A stretch of 64,000 nt of DNA, from positions 1,302,001 to 1,366,000 of the forward strand of contig NZ_RHIB01000001.1 of NCBI RefSeq assembly GCF_003710255.1. Direction: 5' to 3'. Positions 63,992 to 64,000 of the stretch are shown here, one piece after another. Source of the stretch: Alteribacter keqinensis. Its GTDB lineage: Bacteria > Bacillota > Bacilli > Bacillales > Salisediminibacteriaceae. Every line of letters starts with the position of its first letter. Position 1 is the stretch's first letter. The notes below the pieces were generated by a model. It had not been told where the DNA came from. It saw only the letters and a list, made by a program, of their open reading frames with translations, and made no database searches. Position numbers and translations under genes: made by a program.

Positions 63992-64000
63992 CTTGCATGC

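Noticed and set aside
1-64000. Prophage, defence island or other cargo system
   Set aside because: All coding content corresponds to the conserved Bacillus chromosomal order. The only mobile DNA seen is the IS231-type remnant and small repeats.

Overview
The window is a chromosomal segment of a motile, endospore-forming member of the Bacillaceae. In reverse orientation (nearly every gene is on the minus strand) it reproduces the Bacillus subtilis order rimM-trmD-rplS-lepB-rbgA-rnhB-ylqG-ylqH-sucC-sucD-dprA-topA-trmFO-xerC-hslV-hslU-codY-[fla/che]-rpsB-tsf-pyrH-frr-uppS-cdsA-dxr-rseP-proS-polC. An alpha/beta-type spore SASP gene supports a spore former. A DUF342/FapA gene next to sigD and many GC-rich palindromic repeats suggest one of the Bacillus relatives rather than B. 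subtilis itself, but I cannot name the species.

Layout, in the direction of transcription (right to left). 64.0-57.4 kb: ribosome and tRNA maturation (rimM, trmD, rplS, rbgA), signal peptidase, RNase HII, a pair of orphan flagellar-like genes (ylqG, ylqH) and the SASP. 56.3-45.2 kb: succinyl-CoA synthetase, DprA, topoisomerase I, TrmFO, XerC, HslVU and CodY. 44.6-15.2 kb: one fla/che operon from flgB to swrB, encoding rod, basal body, C-ring, export gate, hook, chemotaxis core and sigma-D, with four small or accessory genes (a TIGR02530-like gene, an 87-aa membrane protein, a DUF342 protein and a 93-aa protein). 13.3-1 kb: ribosomal protein S2, EF-Ts, UMP kinase and ribosome recycling factor, then undecaprenyl-PP synthase, CDP-diglyceride synthase, DXP reductoisomerase, site-2 protease, prolyl-tRNA synthetase and PolC, which runs off the left edge.

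The core genes are intact and ordinary. The unusual material is in the intergenic spaces. The 13.4-15.2 kb gap holds a decayed IS231-type (IS4 family) element with terminal repeats and an 11-bp target duplication. It sits inside a palindromic repeat whose two halves rejoin cleanly when the IS is removed, and two further repeats lie inside the IS. Palindromic repeats also occur at 5.7, 16.1, 50.8, 56.6-57.1, 60.1-60.6 and 62.2 kb. Three repeats of different families (14.6, 56.9 and 60.4 kb) carry the same roughly 83-bp internal module. Regulatory signals include a sigma-A promoter with an adjoining CodY-like box before flgB, structured 5' leaders before rpsB and rplS, and several intrinsic terminators. 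I found no tRNA, rRNA, CRISPR array, prophage or defence system, and no new multi-gene system.
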